A stretch of 64,000 nt of DNA from Aquisphaera giovannonii (lineage in GTDB: Bacteria > Planctomycetota > Planctomycetia > Isosphaerales > Isosphaeraceae): contig NZ_CP042997.1 in NCBI RefSeq assembly GCF_008087625.1, positions 1,364,001 through 1,428,000 on the forward strand. The letters run 5' to 3'. The translations under genes were made by a program, and so were the position numbers. Below the pieces are notes generated by a model, which was not told the origin of the DNA, did no database searches, and worked only from the letters and a program-made list of their open reading frames with translations. Below are positions 52,401-61,788 of this stretch, one piece after another (positions within the stretch are counted from its first letter, which is position 1; the number at the start of each line of letters is the position of its first letter).

Positions 52401-54290
52401 GTAGTACTCCGTCCGCAGGGCCACGATCAGCTTCACGTCGGCCCGCACGTCGACCAGCCCCTGGATCATCCGGAGGGCCTGGTCGCGGTTCGCCTCGTCC
52501 TGCTTCGTGCGAGCCAGGGTGAACACCTCCTCCGCCTGGTCGAGCACCAGGACCAGCGCGTGGGGCAGTCGCCCCGCCATGCGGGCCAGGATCGCGGCCA
52601 GGAGGTTCGGGTCCGACGCCAGGGACTCGCGCAACCTCGCGTAGTCGGCCTTCGCGCCGATCGCCTCGTCGATCACCGGGCGGAGGTCCACCTCCAGCGG
52701 CCCGCCGGCCGGCGCCTCGAATCGCAGCGGCGTCTCCGAGAGGTCCAGCAGGGCGCGAGCGAACTGGCCGACGAGGTCCTTCGCGGTGGACAGGATCAGC
52801 AGGCTGCCGTCCGCCCGCCGGAAGAAGCGATACCCGCTGCACTCGCCTTCCAGGTAGGGGATGACGCCGGCGCGGAGGAAGGAGCTCTTCCCGACGCCGC
52901 TCTCCGCGTGGAGGATCAGGACGCGGGTGTCGGGCCGGTCGAGCGTCGCGGCGAAGCGGACGACGTCGGCGTCGCGGCCGGTGAACAGGGCCCGGTCCCC
53001 CTCGTCGTAGAAGCCCAGCGACGGATAGGGCCTCCCGGGCAGGACGGCCGGGTCGGTGGCCGAGTCGCCCTTCGCGGCGAGCCGGGGGACGAGCCCCGCG
53101 TCGGGCCCGGCCTCGGGGAGCGTGGCCGCCCCCAGCAAGGCCCCGGCGGCCTGGACATCCTCGCGGATCGCCATCGGTTCGCAGGGCGGCTCCGCCCCCG
53201 GGGCGACGCGGATCTCGGGCGGGCAGTGGGCGCCGTAGAGCAGGCCCAGCGGCGCCCGCTCCAGCCGCAGCTCGTGGAGCAATTGGCCGAGGGGCTTGCC
53301 GTCGCGGAGGAAGCCGCGGAGGAAGGCCAGGCCGAACTCGTTGGCGAAGTTGTCGATCGTCTGCCGCTCGGTGGCGATCGCCCCGGCGAACCCGAAGTGA
53401 TGCAGCACGTCGAGGAAGGAGCCGCCGGAGCCGGACTCGGCGGTCTGGCAGGCGTTGAGGAACGCCAGCATCCCCTCCGGCTTCTCGCGCGAGGCGTAGC
53501 TGCTCAGCAGATTCCGCAGGTCGGCGGGCCGGACCTTCTCCGCGTCGCCCAGTCGGAGGTATTCGGGCGTCGCGTGGCCCAGCCAGTACAGGAGCCGAGG
53601 ATAGCCTTTCCGCAGTTCGGCCCGGAGGTCTTTCAGCGAGCCGACCGGCGTCAACCGGGCTTCCGCGAGGAAGCGGTCGAGCTCGTCCCTCTGCTCCTCC
53701 TTCAGGTTCGCCCGCACGCTCGGGTCGATGACCGCGATGACGCGCGGGGCCTCCCAGGAGGGGGACCGCCTCAGCGGCTCGACCCTGCGCCCGGTCGTCA
53801 GGGCATAGCGGATGGCCCAGAAGGGCCTCCACCGCTCCGCCCCTCGGCCCGCCCGGAATTCGGCCTCATGGTCCTCGGGATAGTCGTCGTAGACGAGGTT
53901 CCACGGCACCGAGAGATACGACGCCGGGTCCTCCGAGAGCTCCTCGACGACGACCTCCAGCCCGAGCGAGCCCGACCGATCCCTGAGGTCGACCAGCCAG
54001 TTGCGGACGCTCCTGGCCGTGTCCTCGCCCCCCGGCAGCAGCCGGTTGTAGAGCTCGAACCCCGCCTCGACAACCTTGAAGGCCGGCTCCCACGGCATCG
54101 GCTGCGGGCCGGCCGTGTTGAGCGCGTGGACCAGCACTTCCAGCGCCTTGCGGGCCCGGGCGGCCGCGTCGCGGAGCTCGGCCAGCTCGGCGCCGGCGAT
54201 GGCATAGGGCCTGAAGAACCCGCCGCGCGAGGACCAGACGAGCTCGACCCGATCGGCGTGGTTGGTGACCTGGCAGATGACCTCGGACAT
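49431..54290 (-). CDS. CHAT protease - STAND NTPase - WD40 protein, paralogue B (1619 aa)
   Basis: Residues 1-110 are an N-terminal domain (SEVICQVTNHADRVELVWSS). The CHAT domain spans about 115-360, with catalytic His239 in LLYWLGHATPEYL and Cys281 in AFLNACQTAES. A STAND ATPase follows: FTGRDADVVRFAATL, Walker A HAESGVGKSSFLRAG, Walker B ALVLVLDQAEEVFTL, then VALRTEYYGRLLDHLREGRR. After a single membrane helix (LVLATAGSLTLAAAMLSLAL) come 14 WD40 repeats such as VRAVAFSPDGATALTGGFDK and TARLWDVATG, enough for two seven-bladed propellers. This is the architecture of a ligand-activated protease with WD40 sensor. It stands directly upstream of the transglutaminase-like gene and 249 bases downstream of its paralogue. 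Confidence 0.88.
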   Translation of the reverse strand: MSEVICQVTNHADRVELVWSSRGGFFRPYAIAGAELAELRDAAARARKALEVLVHALNTAGPQPMPWEPAFKVVEAGFELYNRLLPGGEDTARSVRNWLVDLRDRSGSLGLEVVVEELSEDPASYLSVPWNLVYDDYPEDHEAEFRAGRGAERWRPFWAIRYALTTGRRVEPLRRSPSWEAPRVIAVIDPSVRANLKEEQRDELDRFLAEARLTPVGSLKDLRAELRKGYPRLLYWLGHATPEYLRLGDAEKVRPADLRNLLSSYASREKPEGMLAFLNACQTAESGSGGSFLDVLHHFGFAGAIATERQTIDNFANEFGLAFLRGFLRDGKPLGQLLHELRLERAPLGLLYGAHCPPEIRVAPGAEPPCEPMAIREDVQAAGALLGAATLPEAGPDAGLVPRLAAKGDSATDPAVLPGRPYPSLGFYDEGDRALFTGRDADVVRFAATLDRPDTRVLILHAESGVGKSSFLRAGVIPYLEGECSGYRFFRRADGSLLILSTAKDLVGQFARALLDLSETPLRFEAPAGGPLEVDLRPVIDEAIGAKADYARLRESLASDPNLLAAILARMAGRLPHALVLVLDQAEEVFTLARTKQDEANRDQALRMIQGLVDVRADVKLIVALRTEYYGRLLDHLREGRRDLVGVRDDLLRDFSRPALIEAIKRPTREPSYGFRYAEGIPERIADAVLDLRRDHQDGILPLVQVICTQLYEREKEDTVSAGVVTEDDLNAIRGVEGGLRAFAEDALRRVMSLSAEDRRAFKDLYGRLCNRQPDGTLTTSLHLRDGLAARWARPTSFDEVLEKAVRVRLLREDEIRIEGEKPLRYIRLGHDALARVAAEWGQEGARRARFRRLVLATAGSLTLAAAMLSLALFAFQQAGTARRSQQFAEDSRRLADARSRAFQMTSAALAFDRGSKLCEGGEVDRGLLWLARSLKLTPPDEKGLRRVTLANLAAWQSRLTPLEAIFRHDGGVRAVAFSPDGATALTGGFDKTARLWDVATGLPRGKPLEHPDTVSAVAYRPDGEYLATCCQDGEIRLWDAGTGERASAWTPIKHQENFTNTVTFSWDNSLMVTTSYNEEVRSWHAATGQPLDKRIKPEGHVTSAALSRDGKWLLLGYAERKAQLWDLEAAQPRPVQGLNHSEVVSAVAFSPDSRACATGGYDSAVRIWDVATGSLVREIIQPRSAVVAVAFSPDGRLILSGHLDGYARLWDATTGRPRGAPIRHQTWVPAVAFRPDGSQILTGSGDKTARIWNLQIVDGEKVFDHGDWVRSAAISPDGRSMVTGGSDKSVRIWDTTSGSLRGSPLKFDDEVNIVAFDPGGDRFLAGGSDKSIRIWDASTRSPIGPPLRHGTAVMSGAFSPDGKYVATGTVGGKAHLWDVAQGRGVAEPASLASQVWGIAFHPSGGSFATADYSGVVQVWDVGTLRPIGPPLRHPISVFSVAYNRDGSILATACDDGYARLWDVATARPIGTPIQHPCSVWSVAFSPDGETLLTGDQNGSARLWDIATGKPVGPPFRHEATVCSVAYRRDGKAVLTGSWDRTARIWPVARHSLKDDQAGIELWTRALTGLELEDKGTYRVLEVQEWQQVRSDLKARWGTLPGREALESAEPTQASRGGP

Positions 54291-54303
54291 GGACCGACGC
54301 CCT
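54121..54303 (-). repeat. 5' segment of paralogue B almost identical to that of paralogue A
   Basis: These 183 bases, covering the first 56 codons and 13 bases of leader, match 59098-59280 with two mismatches by eye, while the remainder of the genes has diverged clearly. This points to recent gene conversion or constraint on the leader and N-terminus. Confidence 0.65.
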
Positions 54304-54539
54304 CGCTTCGAGCACCCGGGAGATCGGCCTCGGCCGACGGATCGGGAGATGAGCGCCATCCATCCTAGCGGAAGGGCTCCGGACGAAATAGCAATTTTAC
54401 GCAATCGGGGCCGTCGGCCTGGATCGACCTCCGGCCTGCGGTGAGCTCAGGCCAGGAGGATGGGCTCGTCGACGCTTCCAAGCCGCGTCGTTCCGCACGG
54501 ACCTGGATTCGAAGCCAAACGCGTGCGCGTCGCCTTGCC

Positions 54540-57500
54540 TCATCGCGTCGCGGGATCGTGGGGGCGGCGCCACTCCGTGTAGGGCAGGCTTTCCATCACC
54601 CCGTCCTCCCGGAGGTTCAGTCCGGTCAGGGCCCGGATCCGAGACGCGACCTGGTCGGCGTCGCCGTCGAGGGAGGCGAGCGGTCGCTTCCAGAGCCGGG
54701 CGGTCTCATCGAGGAAGCCCATCGTCAGGATGCTCCGACCATCCGGGCTGATGCGCAGGGATGCGATGGCGAAGTCGTGCACCATGGGCGCGTCGATCGG
54801 CTTGCCGGTCGAGATGTCCCAGAATTGCAGGATCCCGCCGACGCTGCCCGTCGCGATCGCCTGCATGCCGGGGTCGAAGGCGACAGCCCAGACACTCGTG
54901 TCGGTGCGGAACTTTTGGATCTCCTTCGTTTCCTCCCCGTACGTCCACACCCGCGCCCACAAATCGTTTGAGCAGAGGACGAACTTCCGGCCATCGGGAC
55001 TGAATGCGGCCGCCACGACTCCCCCGGAATAGGTGACCGGCTCACGCGAGATCTCTCCGGCGTCCAGGTCCATCGTCCGAACGAATCCGTCACCGCCTCC
55101 CAGCAGGATGAGCCGCCGCTCCGGATGGATCGCAATCGCCCATATGAGCGAATCAAACTCCCGCGAGGCTATCGGCCTACAATCCGGCATCCCCCACACC
55201 CGTATCCGCCGGTCGAGGCAGCTCGTCGCAAGGATCCGTCCGTCGCGACTGATCGACGCGCCGATGATCCTGCTTGGGTGCGGCAGGGGAGCAGTCAACG
55301 GCTTCCGCGTGCGGCCATCCCAAACGACGAGTTCGTTCTCCGATGGAGCGAGGAGCGCCATCCCGCCTCCGGTGGGACGCGAGTCGAGCGGTCCCCGGTC
55401 CCGATCGGGCTCCCGGTCCAACGGCGAGCCATCCTCGGAGTTCCAGGATCGGACGTCGCCACGACGGGTGACCGTCACGATCGCCTTGCCATCCGGTGCA
55501 AAAGCCGCATCGCGGAGCTCGCCGGGATCGCTAAGCCCGACTCCCGCATCGCTCGCCGCGCGCCATTTCCAGAGGCGGGCTGTCCTATCGCCACTTCCGG
55601 TGAGGATGGTGTCGCCGAGCGGGCTGAAGGCGACCGAGGTGACCCATCCCTGATGCTTGAGTGAGTCGCCGGCCGCCCGTCCCGAGGCCGCCTCCCAGAA
55701 CCGCACGGCGCCGTCGTTCGAGCCGGTCGATATGTACCTACCGTCGGGGCTGAAGGCGACCGCGTAGACCGGCCCCGGATGGGGGCCGAACTCGCGGATC
55801 AGACGACCCGATCGGACCTCCCACAGGCTGGCATTCCTGCCCATGGTGCCCACCAGCAGGGACTGCCCGTCGGGGCCCAGGGCGAAATCACGGACCTGGG
55901 CACCCGGGGCGATCTTCGGGTACGTCATCGGCCTCCCGGTCGATGCATCCCAGAATCGCACCTCGGTGTCCGCCGTCACGGCCAGCAGGCCGTCGCGACT
56001 GAAGTCTACACATGATATTGTGCTGGAGTGAATCATCGTTCCGACGACGGTCCTTCGCTCCAGGTTCCAGAGCCTGGCCCTATTGTCGTCGGAGGCCGTC
56101 AGCAGGCTCCGGTCGTCCGGGGAGAACGTGATGGCCCAGATCCCTCCCGGATGCCTCAACGCATCCCCGATGAGCCGCTGGGACGATACATCCCAAAGCC
56201 GTACGGACCCGTCATTGCAGCCGGTCGCGATCGTCCGGCCGTCGTGGCTGAATGCGACGGACTCCACGCTGTCCGGGTGGAGCATCGGCTCGCCGAGGGG
56301 TTCGCCCGTCGAGGCGTCCCAGATCCGGGCGGTGCGGTCGGTGCTGCCCGTGAGGACGGACTTCCCGTCCGGGTGGAAGCTGACCCCTTTCACGTCGAGC
56401 TCGTGCGGGAGGACCTGGCGGAGCTGCGAGAGGCGGGTGTGCCAGGCCCCGAGGTTGGCCCGGATGACGCGCTCCAGCGGCGGCGAGTCGCGGCCGACGA
56501 TCTGGAGGCTCCGCGCCAGCCAGGTCAGGCCGCTCGCCACGTCCTCCTGCTCGCAGAGGGCCAGCCCTCGATCGAGCGCGAGGTTGGCCGCGCCGATCTG
56601 GGCCTCGCGTCGGCGTGCGCGGGCCTCGGCGGCGCCCCGCCACGCGACGACGGCCAGGAGGAGCATCAGGGCGGCCAGCGCCAGGCTCCCGGCGATCGCC
56701 CCGATCGCCCTGCGGAACCGGTCCCTGCGGCCCCGCTCTTCCTCCCACGCCGCGGCGACGTCCGCCAGCGCATCGTGGCCGAGCCGGATGTAGCGGCGGG
56801 GCCGATCCCCCTCGATCCGGATCTCGTCCTCTCGCAGCAGCCGGGCCGACTTCGCCGCCTCGAGCACCCGGGCGAACGGCGTCGGCCGGCCCCACCTCGC
56901 TTCGAGGCCCGCCCGCGACGCCAGCCAGGTCGTCAGGGTGCCGTCGGCCTGCCGGTTGTAGAGCCCGCCCAGCAGATCCCTGAATGCGAGGCCATCCGCC
57001 TTCGAGAGGCGCATCGACCGCTCGATGGCGTCCTCGGCGAAGGCCCGGAGGCCTCCCCGGACTCCCTTGATGGCGGCGAGGTCCTGGGAGGTGATGACGC
57101 CGGCGGAGACCGTGTCTTCCTTCTCGCGCTCGTAGAGCTGGGTGCAGATGACCTGCACGAGCGGCAGGACGCTGTCCTGGTTCTCCGACCGCAGCGCCAG
57201 GACGCCGTCGGTGATCTCCTCCGGCACGCCGTCGGCGTAGCGGAATCCATACCGCGCCTCGGCCGTCGGCCGCTTGATCGCCTCGATGACGTCGGCCCGC
57301 GAGAAGTCGCGGAGCAGGTCGTCCCGGACGCCGACGAGGTCGCGACGCCCCTGCCTCAGGTGGTCGAGGAGCCGCCCGTAGTACTCGGTCCGCAGGGCGA
57401 CGATCAGCTTCACGTCGGCCCGCAGATCCACCAATCGCTGGATCATCCGGAGGGCGCGATCGCGGTCCTCCCGCTCCTCCTTCGTGCGGGCGAGGGTGAA

Positions 57501-59267
57501 GAGCTCCTCGGCCTGGTCCAGCACCAGGACCAGGACATGCGGCAGGCGTGCCGACATCCGCGAGAGGAGGTCCGCCAGCAGGTCCTCGTCGGCTCGCAAC
57601 GCCGCGTCGACCTGGCCGGAACCGGCCTCCGCCCCGACGGCCTCGTCGAGCACCGGGCGCAGGTCGATGACGATGTCCTCGCCGTGCGGCGATCGGAATC
57701 GCAGCGGGTCCTCGGCCATCTCGATCAGGGCCCGCGCGAGCTGGCCCACCGGGTCCTTCGCGGGCTGGACGATGAGCAGGCCCCCGTCGGGACGCCGGAA
57801 GAACCTGTAGCCGACGCACTCGCCCTCCAGGTAGGGGACGACGCCGGCGCGGAGGAAGGAGCTCTTCCCGACGCCGCTCTCCGCATGGAGGACGAGGATC
57901 CGCGTGTCAGGGCGGTCCAGCGTCGCGGCGAAGCGGACCGCGTCGGCGTCGCGGCCGGTGAACAGGGCACGGTCTCCCTCGTCGTAATAGCCGAGCGAGG
58001 GATAGGGCTTCTCGGGCAATGGCGGCCCGGGGGGCGTCGCCCGCGATGTCGTCACGGGCCGGTGGCCGAGGTCGGGGATGGGCCATGCGGCGGGCGTCGT
58101 CGTGGCCCCGAGGACCGTGCCGGCCACGGCGGCGCCCTCGCCGATCGGCATCGCTTCCGCGCGGGGCTCGCCCGCCGGGAGGACGCGGATCTCGGGCGGG
58201 CAGTGGGCGCCGTAGAGCAGGCCCAGCGCCGGGTTGGAAAGCCGGAGCTCGTGCAGGAGCCGCCCCAGCGGCTTGCCCTCGCGGAGGAAGCCGCGGAGGA
58301 AGGCCAGGCCGAACTCGTTGGCGAAGTTGTCGATCGTCTGCCGCTCGGTGGCGATGGCGCCGGTGAAGCCGAAGTCGTGCAGGACGTCGAGGAACGAGCC
58401 GCCGGAGCCGGCCTCGGCGGTCCGGCAGGCGTTGAGGAACGCGAGCATCCCCTCGGGACGCTCGCGCGAGGCGTAGCCGCTGAGGAGGCTCCGCAGGTCG
58501 CCGGGGCGGACCCTCTCGGTGTCGCCCAGGTGCAGGCAGTCCGGGGTGGCGTGGCCGAGCCAGTAGAGCAGCCTCGGGGGGCCCTTCCGCAACTCGGCCC
58601 GGAGCTCCTTCAGCGAGCCGACCGGCGCCAGCCCCTCCTCGGCGAGGAACCGGTCCAGGGCCGCCCCCTGGTCGGCCCCGAGGTTCTCGCGGACCTTCGC
58701 GTCGATCACCGCGACGACCCGCGGCCTGGTCCAGCCCGGGAGCCGCTTCAGCGGCTCGACGCGGCGCCCGGTCGTCAGGTTGTAGCGGATGGCCCAGAAG
58801 GGCCGCCATCGCTCCGCCCCGACGCCGGACCGGAACTCGGACTCGTGGTCCTCGGGGAAGTCGTCGTACACCAGGTTCCACGGGACCGAGAGGTAGGCCG
58901 CCGGGTTGCCCGAGAGCTCCTCGACGACGACCTCCAGCTCGATCGGGCCCGGACCGTCCCCGAGGCCGACCAGCCATTCGCGCACGCGACTCGCCGTGTC
59001 GTCGCCGCCGGGCAGGAGGCGGTTGTAGAGCTCGAAGCCCGCCTCGACCAGCCCGAAGGCCGGCTCCCAGGGCATCGGCCCCTGTCCCGATGAGTTCAGC
59101 GCGTGGACCAGCACCTCCAGCGCCTTGCGGGCCCGGGCGGCCGCGTCGCGGAGCTCGGCCAGCTCGGCGCCGGCGATGGCATAGGGCCTGAAGAACCCGC
59201 CGCGCGAGGACCAGACGAGCTCGACCCGATCGGCGTGGTTGGTGACCTGGCAGATGACCTCGGACAT
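54540..59267 (-). CDS. CHAT protease - STAND NTPase - WD40 protein, paralogue A (1575 aa)
   Basis: Same order as the gene downstream: CHAT with His239 (LLYWLGHATPDCL) and Cys281 (AFLNACRTAEAG), STAND ATPase with Walker A HAESGVGKSSFLRAG (Lys468) and Walker B VLVLVLDQAEELFTL, one membrane helix (AIGAIAGSLALAALMLLLAV) and 14 WD40 repeats. Two of the later repeats are degraded (the ninth lacks its GH-like turn). The linker after the CHAT domain differs most between the two proteins, as do the propellers, which suggests different sensed ligands with the same output. It heads the minus-strand run down to 48149 and probably drives it from a promoter in the 403-base gap upstream. Confidence 0.88.
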   Translation of the reverse strand: MSEVICQVTNHADRVELVWSSRGGFFRPYAIAGAELAELRDAAARARKALEVLVHALNSSGQGPMPWEPAFGLVEAGFELYNRLLPGGDDTASRVREWLVGLGDGPGPIELEVVVEELSGNPAAYLSVPWNLVYDDFPEDHESEFRSGVGAERWRPFWAIRYNLTTGRRVEPLKRLPGWTRPRVVAVIDAKVRENLGADQGAALDRFLAEEGLAPVGSLKELRAELRKGPPRLLYWLGHATPDCLHLGDTERVRPGDLRSLLSGYASRERPEGMLAFLNACRTAEAGSGGSFLDVLHDFGFTGAIATERQTIDNFANEFGLAFLRGFLREGKPLGRLLHELRLSNPALGLLYGAHCPPEIRVLPAGEPRAEAMPIGEGAAVAGTVLGATTTPAAWPIPDLGHRPVTTSRATPPGPPLPEKPYPSLGYYDEGDRALFTGRDADAVRFAATLDRPDTRILVLHAESGVGKSSFLRAGVVPYLEGECVGYRFFRRPDGGLLIVQPAKDPVGQLARALIEMAEDPLRFRSPHGEDIVIDLRPVLDEAVGAEAGSGQVDAALRADEDLLADLLSRMSARLPHVLVLVLDQAEELFTLARTKEEREDRDRALRMIQRLVDLRADVKLIVALRTEYYGRLLDHLRQGRRDLVGVRDDLLRDFSRADVIEAIKRPTAEARYGFRYADGVPEEITDGVLALRSENQDSVLPLVQVICTQLYEREKEDTVSAGVITSQDLAAIKGVRGGLRAFAEDAIERSMRLSKADGLAFRDLLGGLYNRQADGTLTTWLASRAGLEARWGRPTPFARVLEAAKSARLLREDEIRIEGDRPRRYIRLGHDALADVAAAWEEERGRRDRFRRAIGAIAGSLALAALMLLLAVVAWRGAAEARARRREAQIGAANLALDRGLALCEQEDVASGLTWLARSLQIVGRDSPPLERVIRANLGAWHTRLSQLRQVLPHELDVKGVSFHPDGKSVLTGSTDRTARIWDASTGEPLGEPMLHPDSVESVAFSHDGRTIATGCNDGSVRLWDVSSQRLIGDALRHPGGIWAITFSPDDRSLLTASDDNRARLWNLERRTVVGTMIHSSTISCVDFSRDGLLAVTADTEVRFWDASTGRPMTYPKIAPGAQVRDFALGPDGQSLLVGTMGRNASLWEVRSGRLIREFGPHPGPVYAVAFSPDGRYISTGSNDGAVRFWEAASGRAAGDSLKHQGWVTSVAFSPLGDTILTGSGDRTARLWKWRAASDAGVGLSDPGELRDAAFAPDGKAIVTVTRRGDVRSWNSEDGSPLDREPDRDRGPLDSRPTGGGMALLAPSENELVVWDGRTRKPLTAPLPHPSRIIGASISRDGRILATSCLDRRIRVWGMPDCRPIASREFDSLIWAIAIHPERRLILLGGGDGFVRTMDLDAGEISREPVTYSGGVVAAAFSPDGRKFVLCSNDLWARVWTYGEETKEIQKFRTDTSVWAVAFDPGMQAIATGSVGGILQFWDISTGKPIDAPMVHDFAIASLRISPDGRSILTMGFLDETARLWKRPLASLDGDADQVASRIRALTGLNLREDGVMESLPYTEWRRPHDPATR

Positions 59268-59670
59268 GGATCGACGCCCTGCTCGCGATGGAAGCCCGAA
59301 GTCCTCGGACGGGATGCGACGGATTCTACCCGATGATCAGCTCGACGGCGCATCCGCGCAAGAGAGGACGGCCGGCGGGGCCGGATGACGGCGGGACGAG
59401 CGGGATCCTAGGCTCGATGTGTACGCACGGCCCGGGGAGACGAGGCCCGCCGGCCCGGCCACCGGGCCTCGCCGGCGGTCGCATCGAGTCGTCGCGCGTC
59501 GGACGGCGCGGTTTCTCGCTAAGTATGGGGCATATTATCCCGTTTGCGGGAATGACTGAAAGAACAGTCCTCGGTGCTCGGTGATACCCGCTGCGCCGGG
59601 CGGTGTTGAATCGGTTGCAGGGCACGAGGAGGGGCGGGAAACAGGTCGGGGCACGTCGGGGGATTCCTTC
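59268..59670. other. 403-base divergent intergenic region
   Basis: Upstream region of the CHAT-STAND operon (minus) and the DUF1549 gene (plus). A G+C-rich dyad-like stretch lies at about 59430-59480 (GGCCCGCCGGCCC...CGGGCC). An A+T-richer patch at 59515-59580 containing AAGTATGGGGCATATTATCC is the likeliest promoter area. No gene is supported here. Confidence 0.4.
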
Positions 59671-61710
59671 ATGACTACGGGTCGCGGCGATCGTCGGGGA
59701 TGGAGGGGGCCTGCGGGGATGCTCGCGGTCGCCGTGGCGCTGGGCGTCGCGGGCTGGGTCGTCGAGGCGAGGGCCTGGGCGAGGCAGGAGAAGGGGGACG
59801 CGACCGGGGCGGCGAAGCGATCGGAGAAGCCCGCGGCAACCCCCGAGGCCCCCGCCCCGGGGCTCATGGAGAGGGAGGCCGAGAAGCAGGAAGAGGCCGC
59901 CGCGATGCCGGCGATGCCCGGCGACGACGGATCGCGGGAGGTGCTGAAGGCACTCCGCGAGCTGGGCGGGGCCGCGCGGAAGGACGCGGCGCGGGCGAGG
60001 CAGGCGGCGGCGAGGGCCCCGCTGCCGAAGAGGCCGGCGAAGACGGTCACGCCGCCGACGGTCACGCCGGCGGATCTCGACGCGATGCTCGCGAAGTACC
60101 TGAAGGAGAAGGACCCGAAGGTCGAGCCGGCGCCGCCGACGAGCGACGTGGAGTTCGTCCGGCGGGCCTACCTCGACCTGGCGGGGACGCCGCCGACGCC
60201 GCGGCAGGTGGCGGAGTTCGTGGGCAGCCGTGCGAAGGACAAGCGGGCGAGGCTCATCGACGCGCTGCTGGAGAGCCCGGAGATGGCCCGGAACTGGGCC
60301 CGGTACTGGCGGGACGTGATCAAGTTCCACGCGACGAACCAGAACCCCGGGCAGGTCCGCTACGACCTGCTGGAGGAATGGCTCGAGGCGCAGTTCCGCG
60401 CGAAGCGTCCGTGGGATGAGATCGTCTCGGCCATGATCACGGCGACCGGCCGCGTGGACGAGAACGGCGCGGTGGCGTTCCCGCTGGCCAGCGAGGCCAA
60501 GCCCGTGGAGATGGCCGGCGAGGTCTCCCGGCTGTTCCTGGGCGTCCAGATCCAGTGTGCCGAGTGCCACGACCACAAGACCGACTCCTGGAAGCGGCAG
60601 CAGTTCCACGAGCTGGCCGCCTTCTTCTCCGGCACGCGCTCGCGGAGGGTCGACAAGGCCATGCCGGGCCAGCCGGCGGTCTTCAGCGTCGAGACGACCC
60701 CGCGGGCCCGCTACGCGATGCCCGACCTCGCCGACCCCAAGAAGCAGATCCCGGTGGCGCCGAGGTTCTTCCTGGCCTCGTCCCGGGAGGAGGTCCCGAG
60801 CCTCCCGGAGACGCTCGCCCCGGCCGACCGGCGGGCCCTCGGGGCCTCGTACGTGACGGGCCAGGACAACCCGTGGTTCGCCCGGGCGTTCGTGAACCGG
60901 ACGTGGTTCGTGCTCATGGGCGAGTCGTTCTACGACGTGGTGGACGACATCGGGCCGGAGCGGGAGCCCAAGGCGAGGGAGGTCATCGAGACCCTGGCCG
61001 ACCAGTGGCAGAAGGGCGGGTACGACGTCCGCTGGCTGCTGCGGACGATCGCCAACACGCAGGCCTACCAGCGTCGGGTGCGCTCGACGGCCAACCCGGC
61101 CGGCAAGACGGCGTTCGCGGCCAATTGCCCCAGCCGGCTCCGCGCCGACCAGATCGCCGACGCCCTCGTCGAGGCGCTCGGCCTGCCGGAGGACCTCCGT
61201 CCGGTGCCGCCCCCCGGGGCCGCGAAGGGGAAGGGCGCGGGCAGGGCGCAGGGCGGGAAGATGCCCGTGGCGAAGGTCAAGGGCGCCGCCAAGGTCGCGG
61301 AGGCGACCGGGCTGGGCGGGGCCCCGGTCCAGGGGAAGGGCCCGAACAAGGCCGTCCGCGCCGGCGGCGCGCGGGCCCTCTTCGGGGCGCTGTTCTCGAT
61401 GGACCCCTCGGCCGCGCCGGACGAGATCCTCAGCACGATCCCGCAGGCCCTCTTCCTGATGAACGGGCCGATCGTCCAGAACCGGACCCAGGCCCGGCCG
61501 GACACCGCCCTGGGCGAGATCCTCGCCACCTCCTCGAGCGACCGCGAGGCCCTCAACCGGCTCTACCTGCGGACGCTCTCCCGCCAGCCGAACGCGAAGG
61601 AGGTGGAGGCCTGCGCCGCCTATCTCGCGCGAGCCGGGAACCGCGTCGAGGCCTTCGAGGACATCTACTGGGCACTCGTCAACACCACGGAGTTCGTCTC
61701 GCGGCGTTGA
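59671..61710 (+). CDS. DUF1549/DUF1553 cytochrome-like protein (679 aa)
   Basis: A planctomycete-type exported protein. The start at 59671 gives a membrane/signal segment (MLAVAVALGVAGWVVEARAW). Residues about 130-300 are DUF1549 (VEFVRRAYLDLAGTPPTPRQ, RNWARYWRDVIKFH, LEEWLEAQF), ending with a CxxCH motif in IQCAECHDHKTDSWKRQQFH. DUF1553 follows (NPWFARAFVNRTWFVLMGES, DVRWLLRTIANTQAYQRR, LRADQIADALVEALGLP, ALNRLYLRTLSRQPNAKEVE). Its DUF1501 partner lies 275 bases downstream on the same strand, the usual pairing. Substrates are unknown. Confidence 0.9.
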   Translation: MTTGRGDRRGWRGPAGMLAVAVALGVAGWVVEARAWARQEKGDATGAAKRSEKPAATPEAPAPGLMEREAEKQEEAAAMPAMPGDDGSREVLKALRELGGAARKDAARARQAAARAPLPKRPAKTVTPPTVTPADLDAMLAKYLKEKDPKVEPAPPTSDVEFVRRAYLDLAGTPPTPRQVAEFVGSRAKDKRARLIDALLESPEMARNWARYWRDVIKFHATNQNPGQVRYDLLEEWLEAQFRAKRPWDEIVSAMITATGRVDENGAVAFPLASEAKPVEMAGEVSRLFLGVQIQCAECHDHKTDSWKRQQFHELAAFFSGTRSRRVDKAMPGQPAVFSVETTPRARYAMPDLADPKKQIPVAPRFFLASSREEVPSLPETLAPADRRALGASYVTGQDNPWFARAFVNRTWFVLMGESFYDVVDDIGPEREPKAREVIETLADQWQKGGYDVRWLLRTIANTQAYQRRVRSTANPAGKTAFAANCPSRLRADQIADALVEALGLPEDLRPVPPPGAAKGKGAGRAQGGKMPVAKVKGAAKVAEATGLGGAPVQGKGPNKAVRAGGARALFGALFSMDPSAAPDEILSTIPQALFLMNGPIVQNRTQARPDTALGEILATSSSDREALNRLYLRTLSRQPNAKEVEACAAYLARAGNRVEAFEDIYWALVNTTEFVSRR

Positions 61711-61788
61711 GTGCCTGTCCCGCAGGTTCGGGCCGGGTTCGCGCGGGGTTCCTCGGGGCGTCCCCTGGCAATCGGACTGAGCTGGATC

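Noticed and set aside
51126-59093. Two antisense frames of over 1000 codons opposite the CHAT-STAND genes
   Set aside because: Both are shadows of the repetitive WD40 and ATPase coding sequence; similarity between them only reflects the paralogy of the real genes.
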